From Pseudobdellovibrionaceae bacterium (GTDB lineage: Bacteria > Bdellovibrionota > Bdellovibrionia > Bdellovibrionales > UBA1609): DNA of 62,081 nucleotides. The stretch lies in NCBI GenBank assembly GCA_030591685.1, contig JAUVAX010000012.1:1-62081 (forward strand), in the 5' to 3' direction. A program made the position numbers and the translations under genes. A model generated the notes under the pieces. The model was given only the letters and a program-made list of their open reading frames with translations. It did no database searches and was not told the origin of the DNA. Shown piece after piece: positions 43,955 through 53,316 of the stretch. Within the stretch, counting starts at the first letter, position 1; each line of letters begins with the position of its first letter.

Positions 43955-45701
43955 CGGTTTCTGTCCTAACAGCCTGAATATACATCTTACGTGCTTTTTC
44001 TACAAGTTGGTGTCTAAAGTAAGCATCCCCAAGATGTTCAGTAATGATGCTCTCTCCGCCCGTGAGGTGATATGCGGCCTCTAGCATCGTAATGGCCTCT
44101 CTTGTTTTACCTTGCTTGAATAGCACCCAACCTTTAGTGTCCAGAATATAACCATCTTTTGGCTTGAGCTCAACAGCCCTATTAATTAACCGCTCGGCCT
44201 CCTGAAGATTTACACCTAAAACGGCATACGTGTACGCCAAGTAATTGAGCGCCTGCACATGTTCGGGGTCAATATTTAAGATTTCTTTCATAACCTCAAT
44301 GGTTTTCTTTTTATTTCCCTTATGATCGTAAACGGTACCCAGCAAAAATTTGATTTGAATATTGGACTCAAAAGCCTTAGACGCCGTCTGTAAAACGGGC
44401 AAGGCTTCATCGTAGCGCTTCATTTTTTCAAGGGCTGTAGCATAGAATATATATATTGTGGGCGAGTCCTTGCGCTTAGAGATTGCGGTTTGTAAAATTT
44501 TAAGCGCTTCCTTGTTTTTCCCCTGTTGGCCTAAAATATATACCGAACGTGCAATGGCATCGGTATAAAAAACACTGCGGGTGGGTACTTTTTGAAATGC
44601 CTCTACGGCCAAGCTCAACTCTCCCACCTCTTGGTAGGTATAGCCTAAGTAAAATCTAACCTTATCTGAGTCCGGCTCTACTAGTAAAATATTTTTTAAT
44701 TTTTTTACTGCTTCTGAATTCTTTTCTTGCTTAATTAGTAACAGAGCTATTCTCAATTTTACATTAAGGTTTCCAGGGTCATAGCCTGCAATTATCTCAA
44801 GCTGCTCATAGGCCTTTTCAAAGTCTTCACGCTCAATATATAAATCGGCAAGAACTTTTGCAATGTCTCTTTTGGGCACAAAACTCTCTTGATAAGAGCC
44901 CAGAAGCCCCATGGCCGCCTTTTCTTTTTTTAATAACAAATACAGTTTAGCTAGGGCTAGCGTGGAAGTTGCGTTTTCTGGCCTTAAACTTATACTTTTT
45001 GATAAAAACTTCTCGGCCTGTTTATAATGCTTTTTGCCCTGTTCAATGCGAATACGACCCATATAGTAGTAAAATAAAAACTCTTTTTCGGCCCCCATAT
45101 TTGCTTTGGCGAGTTTTGAAAAGTGCTTTATGGCCTCGTCATATTTATGCTGTTCGGCATAGATGGCCCCAATATACATAGGCGCTTCAAAGTCTTCAGG
45201 AGCAAGGTCCATGGCTACAAAATACTGACTTAGAGCAAGATCATACATTTTCAAAGTTGAGTACAAACTCCCCAATACCAAGCGAGCCTCTAAGTTTGTG
45301 GGGTTTATTTCCATTGCCGCTTCGGCCTGCTCTAGAGCCTCTGAAACGTGCCCTAATTTTGCATATTCAGTGGCCAACCTTGTTCTCAGCGTAATGGATT
45401 GTGGATCATAAACTAATGCCGACTTATAAGCCTCAATAGACCTTTTGGGTTCGCCAGATAGTGAGTAAGCCTCCGCCATTGTGAAATAATAATCGGCCTG
45501 AGCCTGTAAATGAAGGTCGTCGACGACGCCAACACTGGGAGTTGGCGATAAACTACTGGGGGCTGGGTTTAAATTGTTTAGCGTTGAGTTGCGGAAGCTG
45601 GAGAGTTTCTCCATCCCCGAGCAGCCCAAAGTCATCATTGATGCTGACACTAAGACAATCTTCGCACTTAATATTTTTGCTTTTTTTAGCCCTACAAACA
45701 T
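43851..45701 (-). CDS. Large TPR lipoprotein
   Basis: 616 aa. Lipobox TLGC with Cys27, then at least ten TPR units through the whole protein (for example AYKSALVYDPQSITLRTRLATEY, QYFVAMDLAPEDFEAPMYIGAIY, ALNYLAYTYAVLGVNLQEAERL). Probably an outer-membrane or periplasmic scaffold. The LolB-like gene follows with overlapping ends. In Bdellovibrio-type genomes such tandem TPR lipoproteins are common; no specific pathway can be named. Confidence 0.75.
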   Translation of the reverse strand: MFVGLKKAKILSAKIVLVSASMMTLGCSGMEKLSSFRNSTLNNLNPAPSSLSPTPSVGVVDDLHLQAQADYYFTMAEAYSLSGEPKRSIEAYKSALVYDPQSITLRTRLATEYAKLGHVSEALEQAEAAMEINPTNLEARLVLGSLYSTLKMYDLALSQYFVAMDLAPEDFEAPMYIGAIYAEQHKYDEAIKHFSKLAKANMGAEKEFLFYYYMGRIRIEQGKKHYKQAEKFLSKSISLRPENATSTLALAKLYLLLKKEKAAMGLLGSYQESFVPKRDIAKVLADLYIEREDFEKAYEQLEIIAGYDPGNLNVKLRIALLLIKQEKNSEAVKKLKNILLVEPDSDKVRFYLGYTYQEVGELSLAVEAFQKVPTRSVFYTDAIARSVYILGQQGKNKEALKILQTAISKRKDSPTIYIFYATALEKMKRYDEALPVLQTASKAFESNIQIKFLLGTVYDHKGNKKKTIEVMKEILNIDPEHVQALNYLAYTYAVLGVNLQEAERLINRAVELKPKDGYILDTKGWVLFKQGKTREAITMLEAAYHLTGGESIITEHLGDAYFRHQLVEKARKMYIQAVRTETDAIKIEKIKSKLSAIENQIPVFQRRLPASTGNKK

Positions 45702-45843
45702 ATGTATCTTTTCGGCCTACATCCCCCTAAGCTTAAGCCTCAAAAGAAATCTAGACCAAAAGCTGCTGGCTACTTTTTTGTGCTCATTTAAGCCTGAAAT
45801 GTCTTTATTTTTTAAAGCTATAAACTGGATTTATATAAGAATT

Positions 45844-46332
45844 TTAATGAAAGGTTTTGATGTACCCGACATCATCGGCGGCAAATTTTGCCCCCAGCAA
45901 GTGACCATTGGGGCCCGACTTGATCGCCATGTAGTCTGTCTGTATCGAGCCATCAGGCCCGCCACTAATGACGACGATGTACCCCACCTTCTGACCCGTA
46001 AGCACCTTATAGTGAAAGGCGGCGCCCCATGGATCTTTACCAATACGCCCCTCTCCTCCTGTGGCGGCTAGGCCAAGCCCCCCGGTGGTGATGCTCGCAA
46101 GGCCCCTTTGTCTTACTAGAGGCCCTGCCTCTGGAAGGGACTTAAGTCCACCTGCTAGCAACTGAGAGGATAGGCTCTCCATGTCTCGAAGAGCAAAGTC
46201 TCTGGCTCCGTCCCCTATGTTATTTAATAATATGGCTCCCAAAATAAAAGTCACGGCCCCCAGAAGGGCTAACGAAACGAGTGCGTCTGAGGTCTTAAAT
46301 GACTGATTTTCTTCAAGTTTCACTATACTCAT
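45844..46332 (-). CDS. GspG-like pseudopilin with an atypical processing site
   Basis: About 162 aa from ATG at 46332; a GTG at 46323 has better spacing from AAAAAGG, and a longer frame to 46404 has no support. N-terminus QS/FKTSDALVSLALLGAV closely follows the type IV prepilin form (F at +1, hydrophobic helix) but Ser replaces Gly at -1 and Asp replaces Glu at +5. The C-terminal part has DPWGAAFHYKV and VVISGGPDGSIQT, like the calcium loop region of GspG pseudopilins. Stands alone with no secretion genes beside it. Could be a pseudopilin or a quasi-pilin no longer cut. Confidence 0.6.
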   Translation of the reverse strand: MSIVKLEENQSFKTSDALVSLALLGAVTFILGAILLNNIGDGARDFALRDMESLSSQLLAGGLKSLPEAGPLVRQRGLASITTGGLGLAATGGEGRIGKDPWGAAFHYKVLTGQKVGYIVVISGGPDGSIQTDYMAIKSGPNGHLLGAKFAADDVGYIKTFH

Positions 46333-46418
46333 ACCTTTTTGTTGAAGAGCCCTACAAAGGTCCAATCGGCTGAGCCATGGCGATTCTTTAAGAAAAACGT
46401 ACAATAAGTACTAACCGC

Positions 46419-46433
46419 TTGCGCGTCGCGCAA
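46419..46433. promoter_or_regulatory. Perfect dyad, possible operator
   Basis: TTGCGCG T CGCGCAA: seven-base perfect arms around one base, in the divergent gap between the pseudopilin-like gene and the PhaR-type regulator. A TTGACA box follows at 46505-46510. Shape and location fit a dimeric regulator site; the binding protein is unknown, PhaR being an obvious candidate. Confidence 0.45.
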
Positions 46434-46670
46434 AGTCTTGGTAAATGTGGTTATTGCAACGCGTTTAAATATGTTGAGTTTCTTAAAAAGTTAGCATTGT
46501 GTGCTTGACAGAGATTAACGCCGAGGGCTAAGTTGAGCCTCGAATTACATACGATTAAGAATATAGCAGCTTTTTGTTTATCAACTCATCGTAAAACAAG
46601 CGAGCCATGATGGCCCGCAAGATAGTAGAAGAGAAATTCAGGGGATAAAACCTCGAGAGGGAGGCATTTA

Positions 46671-47219
46671 GTGAGCCAAGATACAACAATGGTTACAAAA
46701 ACCAGTACACGAACGAAGATTATTAAAAGATATCAAAACAGAAAACTCTATGACACTCAGCAAAGTTGCTATGTGACTCTAGACGATATCGCTAAAATGA
46801 TCCGAGCTAGCGAAGAAGTTATGGTTATCGACAATAAGACTAAAAACGACATCACCGCTGCAACACTGACTCAAATAATGTTTGAAGCTGAAAAAAAGGC
46901 CGCTCAGTACGCGCCTTTGTTCACACTAAGAGAAATCATTCAAAACGGTAACGGAAGCATTTCTAGCTACCTTGCAAAACTAGGCGCGTTTCCTGCTGAT
47001 TATCACAAAAACCAACCCGCTCCTGCGCCTGCGATCACTGAAGTTGTTCAGTCCAAGCCCTCGTTTGATGACGTTAAGCAAACTCTCGAAGAAAGAGTAG
47101 CCAACGCAGCCAATCAAGCGGCTCGATCTACAACCGAAGGGACATCAACGCTACCAAGTAGCTCTGATAACCCACTTGATCTGCCAACATCTAATGCAAA
47201 TCAAAACTTTGAAAACTAA
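46671..47219 (+). CDS. PhaR-type regulator (PHB/PHA accumulation DNA-binding domain)
   Basis: 182 aa. N-terminal domain (about 12-75) KRYQNRKLYDTQQSCYVTLDDIAKMI followed by VIDNKTKNDITAATLTQIM is the PhaR DNA-binding domain that represses granule-associated genes in PHA producers. The C-terminal half is Ala/Pro/Gln-rich and lacks the second PhaR domain. GTG start with GAGGGAGG seven bases before. No PHA synthase is in this window, so it may regulate something else. Own terminator downstream. Confidence 0.85.
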   Translation: MSQDTTMVTKTSTRTKIIKRYQNRKLYDTQQSCYVTLDDIAKMIRASEEVMVIDNKTKNDITAATLTQIMFEAEKKAAQYAPLFTLREIIQNGNGSISSYLAKLGAFPADYHKNQPAPAPAITEVVQSKPSFDDVKQTLEERVANAANQAARSTTEGTSTLPSSSDNPLDLPTSNANQNFEN

Positions 47220-47249
47220 TTTTTAAATTTTTCAAATCAAAAATATATT

Positions 47250-47288
47250 GAAAGGCTCGAAACTTGATTTTGGGCCTTTTTTTTGCCC
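47250..47288 (+). terminator. Intrinsic terminator of the PhaR-type gene
   Basis: Stem AAAGGC / GGCCTTT with a long AT-rich loop, followed by eight T at 47277-47284. Close to the stop of the gene at 47219. Confidence 0.6.
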
Positions 47289-47317
47289 TCATATATGTGC
47301 GCCAAAAGCCTTGCTCA

Positions 47318-47335
47318 TAAAAAGGCGCCTCCTTT
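47318..47335 (-). terminator. Possible terminator of the COG3014-like gene
   Basis: On the minus strand AAAGG AGGCG CCTTTTT: five-base stem, T-run, overlapping the stop codon of the gene ending at 47334. Weak stem. Confidence 0.45.
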
Positions 47336-48569
47336 AATAGTAGCTGCGCCAATATAGATAGGTTTTCTTTATTGGGTTAATAGTAATACTCGTGGGCTCA
47401 AGAGACTCCCCTGTCTCATCCCCAAAAGAATCCACCCCCTTGATTTTGACTTTATGTTTGCCCACCGGCAACCTCACTCGAGCCACCTGAAAGCTCTGTG
47501 GTAAAGTGGACCATTGCCTTAAATCGGCCTGGTCGGCAACGGTCATAACCAACCATGCCAAATTACCTAATCCTTCATTTTTTTGACGTATTTGATCGGC
47601 AGCCACCTCTTTAACAACTTTGGCTGCGAGCCTTTTTGCTAAAAGGGCCCCGTAGTCCTCTTTAAAAGTAGAAAGAGCCACATGCTCTACGTCTAACAAC
47701 AGCTTTGAAGGGTAAGAGGTCGCGCCCTCACCCACATACACTCGGGCTGACTTTGTTTCTGATAACACGGGGTGCAACCATGGAAACCTAAAGTCAGCCC
47801 TATTCGGATGCTTTCTAGGCGCCCACCCTTGAGCAAAAATAACTATAAGTTCTCCATATTTTTTATTAAGCCTTATATCTTTAGGCTTTAAGTTTAGTTT
47901 AAACTTCTTATTTAACCGACGATACTCTCCCATCCTTCTTGATAAATAGGCCGACCTGACCAGGGGCTCTCTCACGAGTGTTAGATCGGGGTACAGTTTA
48001 TGGAGTTTTTTATAATCGATAAAGGCGTCGTCAAATTTTTTATCGTCTTCCCAGATCATTGCAGCTAAATAATGTGCCAACGGATTTTGCTGATATTTTT
48101 TTTTCGCCTCTGACCGAAACAGGTCAAGCATATGGTTGATTTTACGGGTTTCTACCAAGGCCCCCTCTAAATCGCTTTGAATTAAAAAATTAAGAGCGAG
48201 CATAACGTTAATCATTAGTTTTTCGTAATTTTCACCCTTATACTGAACCATTCGTTGGCTAAAAAGCAATGAGCCCGTAAGGTTTGAAAGACTATGGTAG
48301 TCCTTAATTTTAGCAATATCCTCTGCCAACAAAAAATACTTCGTGGCCTCAGAATATTTTTTAGAGGTCTGTAAATACGTTGCATAGTCCAATAAGTAGG
48401 GGAGCTGATCATCGCTTGGTTCAAGAGCTAGGGGCTTAACTAAGGCCGCCGCCTCAGCGGCCCGCCCTTGACTAAAGAGCCTTCTGCTCCCGCCAACCTT
48501 AGATTGGTAGCTCACGCAGGCCAACTGAAAAAGGCATAAAACACAAATGAGCACTTTAACGATGGCCAA
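47334..48569 (-). CDS. COG3014-like TPR lipoprotein
   Basis: 411 aa. Lipobox FQLAC with Cys18, TPR-like helices (about 45-260), then a C-terminal part with PLVRSAYLSRRMG, VARVRLPVGKHKVKIKG and a Tyr/Trp-rich end. The family is often found beside LpoB homologues, as here (LpoB-like gene 111 bases upstream). No catalytic residues. Function unknown; likely envelope. Confidence 0.65.
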   Translation of the reverse strand: MAIVKVLICVLCLFQLACVSYQSKVGGSRRLFSQGRAAEAAALVKPLALEPSDDQLPYLLDYATYLQTSKKYSEATKYFLLAEDIAKIKDYHSLSNLTGSLLFSQRMVQYKGENYEKLMINVMLALNFLIQSDLEGALVETRKINHMLDLFRSEAKKKYQQNPLAHYLAAMIWEDDKKFDDAFIDYKKLHKLYPDLTLVREPLVRSAYLSRRMGEYRRLNKKFKLNLKPKDIRLNKKYGELIVIFAQGWAPRKHPNRADFRFPWLHPVLSETKSARVYVGEGATSYPSKLLLDVEHVALSTFKEDYGALLAKRLAAKVVKEVAADQIRQKNEGLGNLAWLVMTVADQADLRQWSTLPQSFQVARVRLPVGKHKVKIKGVDSFGDETGESLEPTSITINPIKKTYLYWRSYY

Positions 48570-48680
48570 AAACTGCCCCTAAGTTGTTTTTTAAGTTAAA
48601 AGCTGGCCTGATTTTACGCCTGCCAGTTTTCGTGTTTTTACTTTTTGTACACTCTGGCGGCCATCACTGTAGCTTTTAGG

Positions 48681-49286
48681 TTATAGCCCTACTCTTTGCT
48701 TTTCATATATTTTTCGAATTTGCTTGTAGCCTGACCATACAATTAAACCAGACTTCAAATTTGTCATATTTAAAGTGAGCTTGTAATAAACTGTTTTGTC
48801 TCTCCCGACCTGCTGAACAATCGAATCCAAGCGACCATTTAATATATAGTCTGCACCCACCTGGCCCCCTGGGCCTTTTTTTGTAGACCGAGACACCATG
48901 CCGGAGTTTTGATATTTATACTCCTCAGAAATGTCCTCCCTTGCCGATTTGTCAACAAACTGCAGACCCGAGGAGTTCATAAGCTCAACCCTCAACATGT
49001 CTGTAATGTTTTGCGTATCTATATGCTCGGAAGTTTTATTTTGCAAACGAGTGACCATAACTACCGGCGGCCTTTTTGCCCTTTTAATAAGCCTGTGCGA
49101 ATTGAGCTTTCCGACTAAATCCTGCACAGCCTTTTGCATGTCCGTCTCAGACCATTTATCATTTAATAGATTTTCGCCTTGTACGTTTTTGTCGTAACTG
49201 CCTCTTACAAAGTCTTTTGGCCCACAGGCTGCCAAAAGGGATAAAAAACAAAACAAAGATATTATTTTTGTTAACTGACATTTCAT
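48681..49286 (-). CDS. lpoB: LpoB-like lipoprotein, penicillin-binding-protein activator
   Basis: 201 aa. Lipobox LLAAC with Cys21, then the LpoB core: PPVVMVTRLQNKTSEHIDT, FVDKSAREDISEEYKYQNSG and GADYILNGRLDSIVQ. LpoB from the outer membrane activates the synthase PBP1B. There is no long Pro-rich stalk as in E. coli. Paired with the COG3014-like gene in one operon. Which PBP it acts on is unknown. Confidence 0.8.
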   Translation of the reverse strand: MKCQLTKIISLFCFLSLLAACGPKDFVRGSYDKNVQGENLLNDKWSETDMQKAVQDLVGKLNSHRLIKRAKRPPVVMVTRLQNKTSEHIDTQNITDMLRVELMNSSGLQFVDKSAREDISEEYKYQNSGMVSRSTKKGPGGQVGADYILNGRLDSIVQQVGRDKTVYYKLTLNMTNLKSGLIVWSGYKQIRKIYEKQRVGL

Positions 49287-49593
49287 AACAGTCCCCTTAC
49301 CGGTAATTTTAAACTTTTTGGTAGTCTATCAGCTTTTGCTCTTTGCGCAACGCCTTACCTAGACCTGAGTGGGTAAAAACTATTGATGCCGCGTATCAGC
49401 CTCTTTTCACTGCAAATGATGTTAACGCTCGCACCGTTTAACGCACGGAGGGACTGGCACAATAAGCCCTGCAGAGGCACAAAAAACTCTGCAATAAATC
49501 ACCCGTAAAGATCTCTCTTGTTAGCCGAAATAGAATTTTTCACACGACCAATGATTATTTACACTAGAAATAAACCAAACATTTTAAGAAAAA
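49287..49593. other. 307-base gap upstream of the LpoB-like gene, nothing recognised
   Basis: Mixed composition with small dyads only, no T-run terminator that is clear, and no frame with a Shine-Dalgarno. Expected to hold the promoter of the LpoB operon. Confidence 0.35.
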
Positions 49594-50187
49594 TTAAAAC
49601 TGTATGATCTTTGTTCTTTTAACCCTTTTTATGGATTTGAGTTTATATTTTTTATCGAATTCAAAAACAAAACCATCCTTACGGGCAATTTCTTTAAAGT
49701 TTTCATAAAAAAGCCTTTTGTTTTCTTCATCATAATCAGAAAGCCATTTTTTATTTTCAATAACTCTATAGAGCCTATCCTCTGGGCTTGCCCCGTCGAG
49801 CGCCCCAGAGGTGCGTGAGTTTAAATCTTGATACACTTCCTCGGCGGCATTCTTTGGGTTAATGCTAATGCGAAAGTCCTCTTTTACATCTGTTAATTCC
49901 TCTAAAGGCGTAAGCTCGTTTTGTCGTAAATCCCAGGAGTGGTGTGTGTTGTCTACATCAACCTCTACCTCTAGGCCTTGACGATTTATGTTTGCATTAA
50001 GAAGGTTCTCATTTACCTTTTGCAGGGTAGTTTGGCCCTTGCGAGGCTGAGGCTCTGATTTAATTATTGAGTTCATTGATTGGTTCTCGGCACGCTGATC
50101 CTTTATAACAACCACAAGAGCGGCAACGCCCACAAAACAGGTGGCCCAAAGTATGATTTCTTTTACTAATCCTTTTAGGTTTTTCAT
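49594..50187 (-). CDS. Single-membrane-segment protein of unknown function
   Basis: About 197 aa from ATG at 50187 (MKNLKGLVKE); a longer frame from 50232 adds 15 uncertain residues. One transmembrane segment (about 10-28, WATCFVGVAALVVVI), then a charged periplasmic part: a Gln/Lys-rich stretch, an acidic middle (DVDNTHHSWDL), and a basic C-terminus with KKYKLKSIKRVKR. No lipobox or known domain. Its neighbours are transcribed independently. Confidence 0.55.
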   Translation of the reverse strand: MKNLKGLVKEIILWATCFVGVAALVVVIKDQRAENQSMNSIIKSEPQPRKGQTTLQKVNENLLNANINRQGLEVEVDVDNTHHSWDLRQNELTPLEELTDVKEDFRISINPKNAAEEVYQDLNSRTSGALDGASPEDRLYRVIENKKWLSDYDEENKRLFYENFKEIARKDGFVFEFDKKYKLKSIKRVKRTKIIQF

Positions 50188-50405
50188 TAAATACTTATCG
50201 GGGAAAGCTTGATGAAATATTAAAACTCTCATTTTGAGACAACATTAATGTCTCCAGTAATTTTAAATTGCTTGTTTACTACCTTGGGCACTCTGCCTCT
50301 TAATTTTCCTGAACGCATATAAGACTAGGTTAACACGACCTAGACTATTAACTCTGTGACTATTAAATAGAATGTATTTAAATTGAGTATGTGGTGGAGG
50401 AACCT

Positions 50406-51335
50406 TTGAAAACTTCAATTCAAATAATTTTTGTCGCTATTTTAGTGTTTTTTATTAGCAAGCAGTATATCGAAAACCCGCATTGCTGGGCTTTCGCAAA
50501 AAACAACGAACATTGTACAAAGCCGGAGGCTCCATTTATGTTACAACAATTCTTTCTTCATGTTGATACAACTGGGTTGGCAGTCGAAATCCGACTTAAT
50601 GGTATACCTCTTGTAAAAGATGCCGAGGGCTCCGGCTTTCAAGAAACACAGCCTGTAAATATTTGGCTAAAAACTGGGGACAATTCACTCTCCGTACACT
50701 TGAGCGCACCTGAAACCTCTAAAACAGAGGCCCCCCTAGAGCCAACTGGTACTTCAGCACAGGTCAGATTGTTTCGTCACCGTAAAGGCTCTGCGGCCCC
50801 AGACCCTGCAGAAGTGCTGGTAAATTTTTCTTGGTCACCAGATAATAATAATCCGGGAGTAACTTCACATGAGTGGCAAGAAACGGTGGATATCCCCCAG
50901 GAGAGTCTGCCGAAATCAATCCTATGGTCGCAGGCTCAATCTATCAGCAGCATTTCAGAGCAAGATAAGCAGGGTATGTTTAAGTCGTTGAATGCTCTTG
51001 CTACAGCTCTTAATCAGAATCGCTTTGAGGACGCCTTTTTGATGATGCAGTCGCGGTATCAGGATGAAGCCTCCTCAAACGAAAAGCCTCTGGAGCGTGT
51101 AAAATCTGCCGTGTTAGAGCTTTGGACAATGATGCGTAGTGAACCAGGTTTGAATATGGATTTGCCAAAATTTGATGAATTACGGTTTGAGGTTATCGGC
51201 CAAGATAACCTAGTCCACATTCACTGGCCTGATCACGAAGCCCCCATCATGTTTTCAGATAATGAGAACGAAATTGGCTATGGGATAGTCCTTTACTTTG
51301 CGAGTATTGATGGCAAATGGATCATCGCGAGGTGA
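50406..51335 (+). CDS. Membrane-anchored protein of unknown function
   Basis: 309 aa from TTG at 50406; GGAGG at 50396-50400 with five-base spacing decides this start over the GTG codons at 50391-50396. N-terminal anchor (about 4-19), then a beta-rich segment (FFLHVDTTGLAVEIRLNGIPLV, about 50-75), a middle with RHRKGSAAPD, and a helical C-terminal part (NRFEDAFLMMQSRY). The codon choice looks less AT-biased than its neighbours, and it stands alone between convergent and divergent genes, so a late arrival is possible. No function assigned. Confidence 0.55.
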   Translation: MKTSIQIIFVAILVFFISKQYIENPHCWAFAKNNEHCTKPEAPFMLQQFFLHVDTTGLAVEIRLNGIPLVKDAEGSGFQETQPVNIWLKTGDNSLSVHLSAPETSKTEAPLEPTGTSAQVRLFRHRKGSAAPDPAEVLVNFSWSPDNNNPGVTSHEWQETVDIPQESLPKSILWSQAQSISSISEQDKQGMFKSLNALATALNQNRFEDAFLMMQSRYQDEASSNEKPLERVKSAVLELWTMMRSEPGLNMDLPKFDELRFEVIGQDNLVHIHWPDHEAPIMFSDNENEIGYGIVLYFASIDGKWIIAR

Positions 51336-51480
51336 GCGCTAGCATAGGCTTCATAATAACGGGCCTGGCCCCACCTTCGTTGCCGGTGCATTAGGGCTTT
51401 TAAGTGTTATTTTTTCCAAAAAAAAATATTAACTAATAAACAATCAACACCAAGAAAATCCTGTAGAGCTAACGCCCGGC

Positions 51481-53283
51481 TTATTGATTGATTGGCAACT
51501 TAATTTGAAAGTCTGTGCCCTTGCCGGGCTGTGAAACTACATTTATAGAGCCCTTATGCTCTTCTATAATACCAAAGCTAATACTCAACCCTAGGCCCGT
51601 ACCCTCGCCTTGTTTTTTAGTGGTAAAAAATGGATCAAAAATTTTACTCATTACATCCTTTGACATGCCAGGCCCTGTGTCTTTAATACTAACGAGAATT
51701 GTTTTTTTGTCGGCCATAGATACACTGACATATATTTTACCAGCACCCTCTATTGATTGGGCAGCATTGGCTAATATGTTCATAAAAACTTGATTTAACT
51801 GGCTGGGGTAACAGTTAATTTTTGGTACGTCTTCAAGCTGTTTTATAATTTCAATACGTTTTTGAAACTCCCCTGAAAGCAAGTCTATAGTGTTTGTTAA
51901 ATCCACACACAAATCAGTTTCTTTTAACTGAGCCTCATCAAGCCGCGAAAAATTCCTTAAGCCAATGACGATATCTTTTGTTCGCTCAGCACCTGCCTCG
52001 CAGGATTTAATTAATTTTGGCAAATCTTTTTTAATATATAAAAAGTCTTCTTTAGCGAGGACTTCCGTTAATTTTTCTGGCTCGACCTGCGCGGTATTTA
52101 TTATTTTAAACAAACTCTCGGTGTGCTCATTTAAATATTTCATATTAGCATAAATAAATCCAATAGGGTTGTTTAACTCATGTGCGACCCCCGCGACCAG
52201 CTGACCAAGGCTCGCCATTTTTGCTTGATGAACAAGTTGCGACTGTGTGCTGTCTAGTGCCTGAGACATTTCGTTAAAGCTATCAATAACTATACCGAGC
52301 TCGTTTGCAGGCGCCGTCTCTACAAGCACCCCCTTTGACCCCGTCTTCATTTTTTGAATACCAACAATAAGCCGGTCCATAGGAGCTAAAAGCACTTTCG
52401 TTGTTGCGATATAAAAAACAATCAACATAATCATGAGCCCACCGACCGCCCATGCAAAAGCCACACGCACCTGGCCGATGGCTTTAATAATACTTTTTTG
52501 ACTAAGGGCCACAAAACCCAGCATTACAGACTCACCTATTTGCATTGCATTGCCGAAAATTAAATTATTATTTGAATCTGAAAAGTACGGCGCTTTAGAT
52601 ATGTTTTTATTAAGGCTAGATACGTTTAGTTTTGTATTTTTTAGGCTGGTAAAGACTGCAGGGGCATCCAGGACAAGATCAACAACACGAGCCTGGGGAG
52701 AGATAACAATGTCGGCGCCTGTTTTTGCCCTCCAAATGTTTAATGTCTTTTTTGTGATCTCTTGATTAAGTTGTACATAGCCAATAAGCCTTCCCATGCT
52801 TGTTGTTATTGCTGTAAACACTTTTAACAACAATCGCCCTTTTTTATCAAAAACAACAAACAGCTTAGGAGAGGCTTTTATTGGGGAGCTTGCCGACTCT
52901 AAATAGTTTTTAGATAAATAGTACTCCTTTGCTTCAGCCCCGCGCTCTCGAATAAATTGATTTTCTTTGTTTATTAAAGAGAGCAGCAAAAGGCCCTCTC
53001 TATTGTAAACAAGTGCTCTAGAAACTATTTTTTGATTTAAATTCGGGGCAAGCTCTGTGAATATCTTTTTTTTAAATTTATTCGTAATGTAATAGTGAAT
53101 TGATTTGTTTTTTGCAAGAACCCTCACATGAGCCTCTAGTTGGGCCCCTGAATTATTGATTGTTCTATCTAGCTCTAAAAAACTCTCTTTAAGGCGCGAC
53201 TTAACGTCCTGCTGCATAGCCTCTTCGTACTTTGCCAGTGAAAAAAACGTCACCATCACTAACGGCAACAGAGAAAACACCAC
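51481..53283 (-). CDS. Membrane sensor histidine kinase (5' end disrupted by a one-base shift)
   Basis: 600 aa as an uninterrupted frame from GTG at 53283. Membrane segment, periplasmic sensor part (about 25-255), second membrane segment, HAMP (APMDRLIVGIQKM), phospho-acceptor GQLVAGVAHELNNPIGF with His368, and ATPase boxes NQVFMNILANAAQSI, DTGPGM, FDPFFTTKKQGEGTGLGLS. GTG at 53283 leaves a truncated first membrane segment. A proper N-terminus (KKYSLKSVLVIGFVVF) lies upstream in the same frame with no normal start. An ATG at 53345 joins that frame if one base is missing in an A4 tract; see the separate site. No response regulator is adjacent. It follows the anti-sigma-like gene in the same operon. 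Confidence 0.85.
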   Translation of the reverse strand: MVFSLLPLVMVTFFSLAKYEEAMQQDVKSRLKESFLELDRTINNSGAQLEAHVRVLAKNKSIHYYITNKFKKKIFTELAPNLNQKIVSRALVYNREGLLLLSLINKENQFIRERGAEAKEYYLSKNYLESASSPIKASPKLFVVFDKKGRLLLKVFTAITTSMGRLIGYVQLNQEITKKTLNIWRAKTGADIVISPQARVVDLVLDAPAVFTSLKNTKLNVSSLNKNISKAPYFSDSNNNLIFGNAMQIGESVMLGFVALSQKSIIKAIGQVRVAFAWAVGGLMIMLIVFYIATTKVLLAPMDRLIVGIQKMKTGSKGVLVETAPANELGIVIDSFNEMSQALDSTQSQLVHQAKMASLGQLVAGVAHELNNPIGFIYANMKYLNEHTESLFKIINTAQVEPEKLTEVLAKEDFLYIKKDLPKLIKSCEAGAERTKDIVIGLRNFSRLDEAQLKETDLCVDLTNTIDLLSGEFQKRIEIIKQLEDVPKINCYPSQLNQVFMNILANAAQSIEGAGKIYVSVSMADKKTILVSIKDTGPGMSKDVMSKIFDPFFTTKKQGEGTGLGLSISFGIIEEHKGSINVVSQPGKGTDFQIKLPINQ

Positions 53284-53316
53284 AAACCCAATTACAAGGA
53301 CTGATTTTAGGGAATA

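Noticed and set aside
45542-46071. Plus-strand frames near the TPR and pseudopilin genes
   Set aside because: Overlap two real minus-strand genes and have no Shine-Dalgarno.
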